Shown: positions 6,473 to 7,629 of the stretch, piece by piece | Numbering within the stretch: position 1 is the stretch's first letter | Layout of the letters: every line of letters starts with the position of its first letter | Assembly: GCA_945861845.1 (NCBI GenBank) | Contig: CAMAWS010000146.1 | Span: 1-7,629 of the forward strand | Source of the DNA: Candidatus Sulfopaludibacter sp. SbA3 | Lineage (GTDB): Bacteria > Acidobacteriota > Terriglobia > 20CM-2-55-15 | Reading direction: 5' to 3' | DNA length: 7,629 bases | The notes under the pieces: model-generated | The model's input: only the letters and a program-made list of their open reading frames with translations | The model's database searches: none | What the model was told of the DNA's origin: nothing | Made by a program: the position numbers and the translations under genes

Positions 6473-7545
6473 AGCTTCACCGCCTTGCCGGAACGCCTCA
6501 ACTGGAGCGCCTTTTCAAAACCACCTGTTCCATCAACCACGCTCGCCTCGCCCTCGACTGCGGTCAGCTTCGGCGCAACAATCTGCTCAAGGCGATCGAG
6601 GCTGAACGAAAAGCCGACGGCAGGAAGGTCCTTGCCGAAGACCCCGGGAAGGCCGTCGTAGCGGCCGCCGTTGGCGACTTCAAAACCCAGTTCGGGCACA
6701 TACGCGCGGAACAGGATTCCGGTGTAGTAGTCGAACCCCCGGATCTCTCCCAGGTCGATAGTCAGATGCTCGGCCAGATTGAGACGTTCAAAAATGGAAT
6801 AGATCTCTTCGAGGTGATCGAGCGCATCCAGGGACCGGGGATTACGCACCAGCTTCCGCGCATCCTCGATGACGGCTCGCCCGCCGGTGAGATGAGGAAT
6901 GGCGCGAAGAATATTCTTCCGGCGCTCCTCCAGTGGCAGCTTTCCCAGCAGGGCTTCGAGACCGGACTGGTCCTTCAGGTTCAGGACGTCCTTCAGGGCC
7001 GCCACATCCTCCGCGGGAAGGTCAATTCGGTCCATGATCCCGCCGAAGAAGTCGACACTTCCGAGATTGATCTGGAATGTCGAGACTCCCAGTCGTTCGA
7101 AGGCCTCCACTGCAATGAGAAGAATCTCCACGTCCGCGGTCTTGCTGGCCCCCCCGTAGTTCTCAATGCCGATCTGCGCGAATTCCCGTTGTCGTCCGCC
7201 CTTGGGCTGCTCGAACCGCAGCACTTCACCGGAATAGAAGAGACGGATCGGCTTGGGCGCTGAAGCCAGCCGGGTCGCTACGGTCTTCGCTACCAACGAA
7301 GTGAATTCAGGTCGCAGGGCAAGCATATTGCCTTCGCTGTCGATGAAACGATAGAGCTGCTTCTCAAGCCCGGCGCCCATGCCTTTGATGAAGACGTCGT
7401 AGTAATCGAAGATCGGCGGAATGATCTCTTCATACGACCAGCCCTCGAAGACTGAGCAAATTGCTCTTTCGAGAACGCGGCGGCGTTGAGCCGCTGGCCC
7501 GATTAGGATCTGAGTTCCTGGCGGAATTTGTGTGTACGACTTCAT
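6463..7545 (-). CDS. hisZ: ATP phosphoribosyltransferase regulatory subunit HisZ
   Basis: This 360-residue protein is related to histidyl-tRNA synthetase but acts as the regulatory partner that short-form HisG needs for the first step of histidine synthesis and for feedback control. The class II synthetase-like catalytic fold is visible: a motif 2-like stretch around residues 101-128 (RLFYSGEVLRFEQPKGGRQ, then QIGIE), a histidine-binding-type motif near 269-277 (RGFDYYTGI) and a GGRYDGL motif at 293-299. The C-terminal anticodon-binding domain of true HisS is absent, because the protein stops about 40 residues after the motif 3-like segment (VGFSFSLDRLEQI, 310-322). It is the first gene of the operon and overlaps hisG by 10 nt, which supports HisZ over HisS. 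The ATG start gives a normal family N-terminus, but no clear Shine-Dalgarno precedes it. At 360 residues it is at the short end for the family. Confidence 0.94.
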   Translation of the reverse strand: MKSYTQIPPGTQILIGPAAQRRRVLERAICSVFEGWSYEEIIPPIFDYYDVFIKGMGAGLEKQLYRFIDSEGNMLALRPEFTSLVAKTVATRLASAPKPIRLFYSGEVLRFEQPKGGRQREFAQIGIENYGGASKTADVEILLIAVEAFERLGVSTFQINLGSVDFFGGIMDRIDLPAEDVAALKDVLNLKDQSGLEALLGKLPLEERRKNILRAIPHLTGGRAVIEDARKLVRNPRSLDALDHLEEIYSIFERLNLAEHLTIDLGEIRGFDYYTGILFRAYVPELGFEVANGGRYDGLPGVFGKDLPAVGFSFSLDRLEQIVAPKLTAVEGEASVVDGTGGFEKALQLRRSGKAVKLCL

Positions 7546-7571
7546 GTTGTTTTGACTCAGCCACCACTGTG

Positions 7572-7595
7572 GGCGCGGGGCTTTAGCCCCGTGCC
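7572..7595. repeat. Palindrome upstream of hisZ
   Basis: GGCGCGGGGC (7572-7581) and GCCCCGTGCC (7586-7595) form a 10-bp stem with one G-T pair and a TTTA loop, ending 26 nt before the hisZ start. No T-run follows on either strand, so it does not look like an intrinsic terminator. GGGGCTTTAGCCCC-like palindromes are widespread as small dispersed repeats in some GC-rich genomes, Acidobacteriota among them (recalled, not checked). It could sit in the 5' leader of the his transcript or mark a repeat insertion. Confidence 0.55.
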
Positions 7596-7629
7596 AGGAT
7601 CAAACAGAAATTTTCTGGAACTTGGCACG
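7590..7629. repeat. Second inverted pair at the window edge
   Basis: CGTGCC (7590-7595) is matched in reverse complement by GGCACG at 7624-7629, and between them lies a small palindrome CAGAAA-T-TTTCTG (7605-7617). The right arm ends at the window boundary, so the true extent cannot be judged. The pair shares bases with the 7572-7595 palindrome and may be part of the same repeat. No promoter with convincing -35 and -10 boxes was found here for hisZ. Confidence 0.3.

Noticed and set aside
6463..7545. Histidyl-tRNA synthetase (HisS) as the identity of the first gene
   Set aside because: The catalytic-fold motifs are shared, but the anticodon-binding domain is missing and the gene overlaps a short-form hisG, which is the hallmark of HisZ.
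7546..7629. Sigma-70-type promoter for the operon
   Set aside because: A TTGATC can be picked out on the minus strand, but no acceptable -10 box lies 16-18 nt after it; the region there is the GC-rich palindrome.

Overview
This window is one complete histidine biosynthesis operon read from the minus strand, so in order of transcription it runs from the right end of the window to the left. The order is hisZ, hisG, hisD, hisC, hisB, hisH, hisA, hisF, hisIE. Every gene is recognised by family motifs and has its expected catalytic residues. No plus-strand gene is supported. The pairing of a short-form HisG with the regulatory subunit HisZ, a fused HisIE and a single-function HisB points to a GC-rich free-living bacterium outside the enteric group. 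The GGGGCTTTAGCCCC-type palindrome upstream resembles small repeats common in Acidobacteriota genomes, but that taxonomic placement is a tentative inference.

Layout: 7546-7629 is the upstream region, with a strong palindrome and a second inverted match but no promoter I can defend. hisZ (7545-6463), hisG, hisD, hisC and hisB (ending at 2916) follow with overlapping ends (10, 4, 38 and 4 nt). A 187-nt gap (2729-2915) then holds a compact, highly structured repeat with long inverted termini. After it come hisH, hisA, hisF and hisIE, again overlapping by 4, 11 and 4 nt. The last 44 nt (1-44) hold no gene.

Together the genes cover the path from PRPP and ATP to histidine: HisG/HisZ (step 1), HisIE (steps 2 and 3), HisA (step 4), HisH/HisF (step 5), HisB (step 6), HisC (step 7) and HisD (last two oxidations). 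The one missing activity is histidinol-phosphate phosphatase, which must be encoded elsewhere.

The region is core metabolism and I found no new multi-gene system. The item most worth a second look is the palindromic, MITE-like repeat between hisB and hisH. It breaks an otherwise tightly coupled operon, carries a terminator-like hairpin plus T-run in the direction of transcription, places an AGGAGGGG sequence upstream of hisH, and keeps an open frame whose ends overlap the hisB stop and the hisH start.
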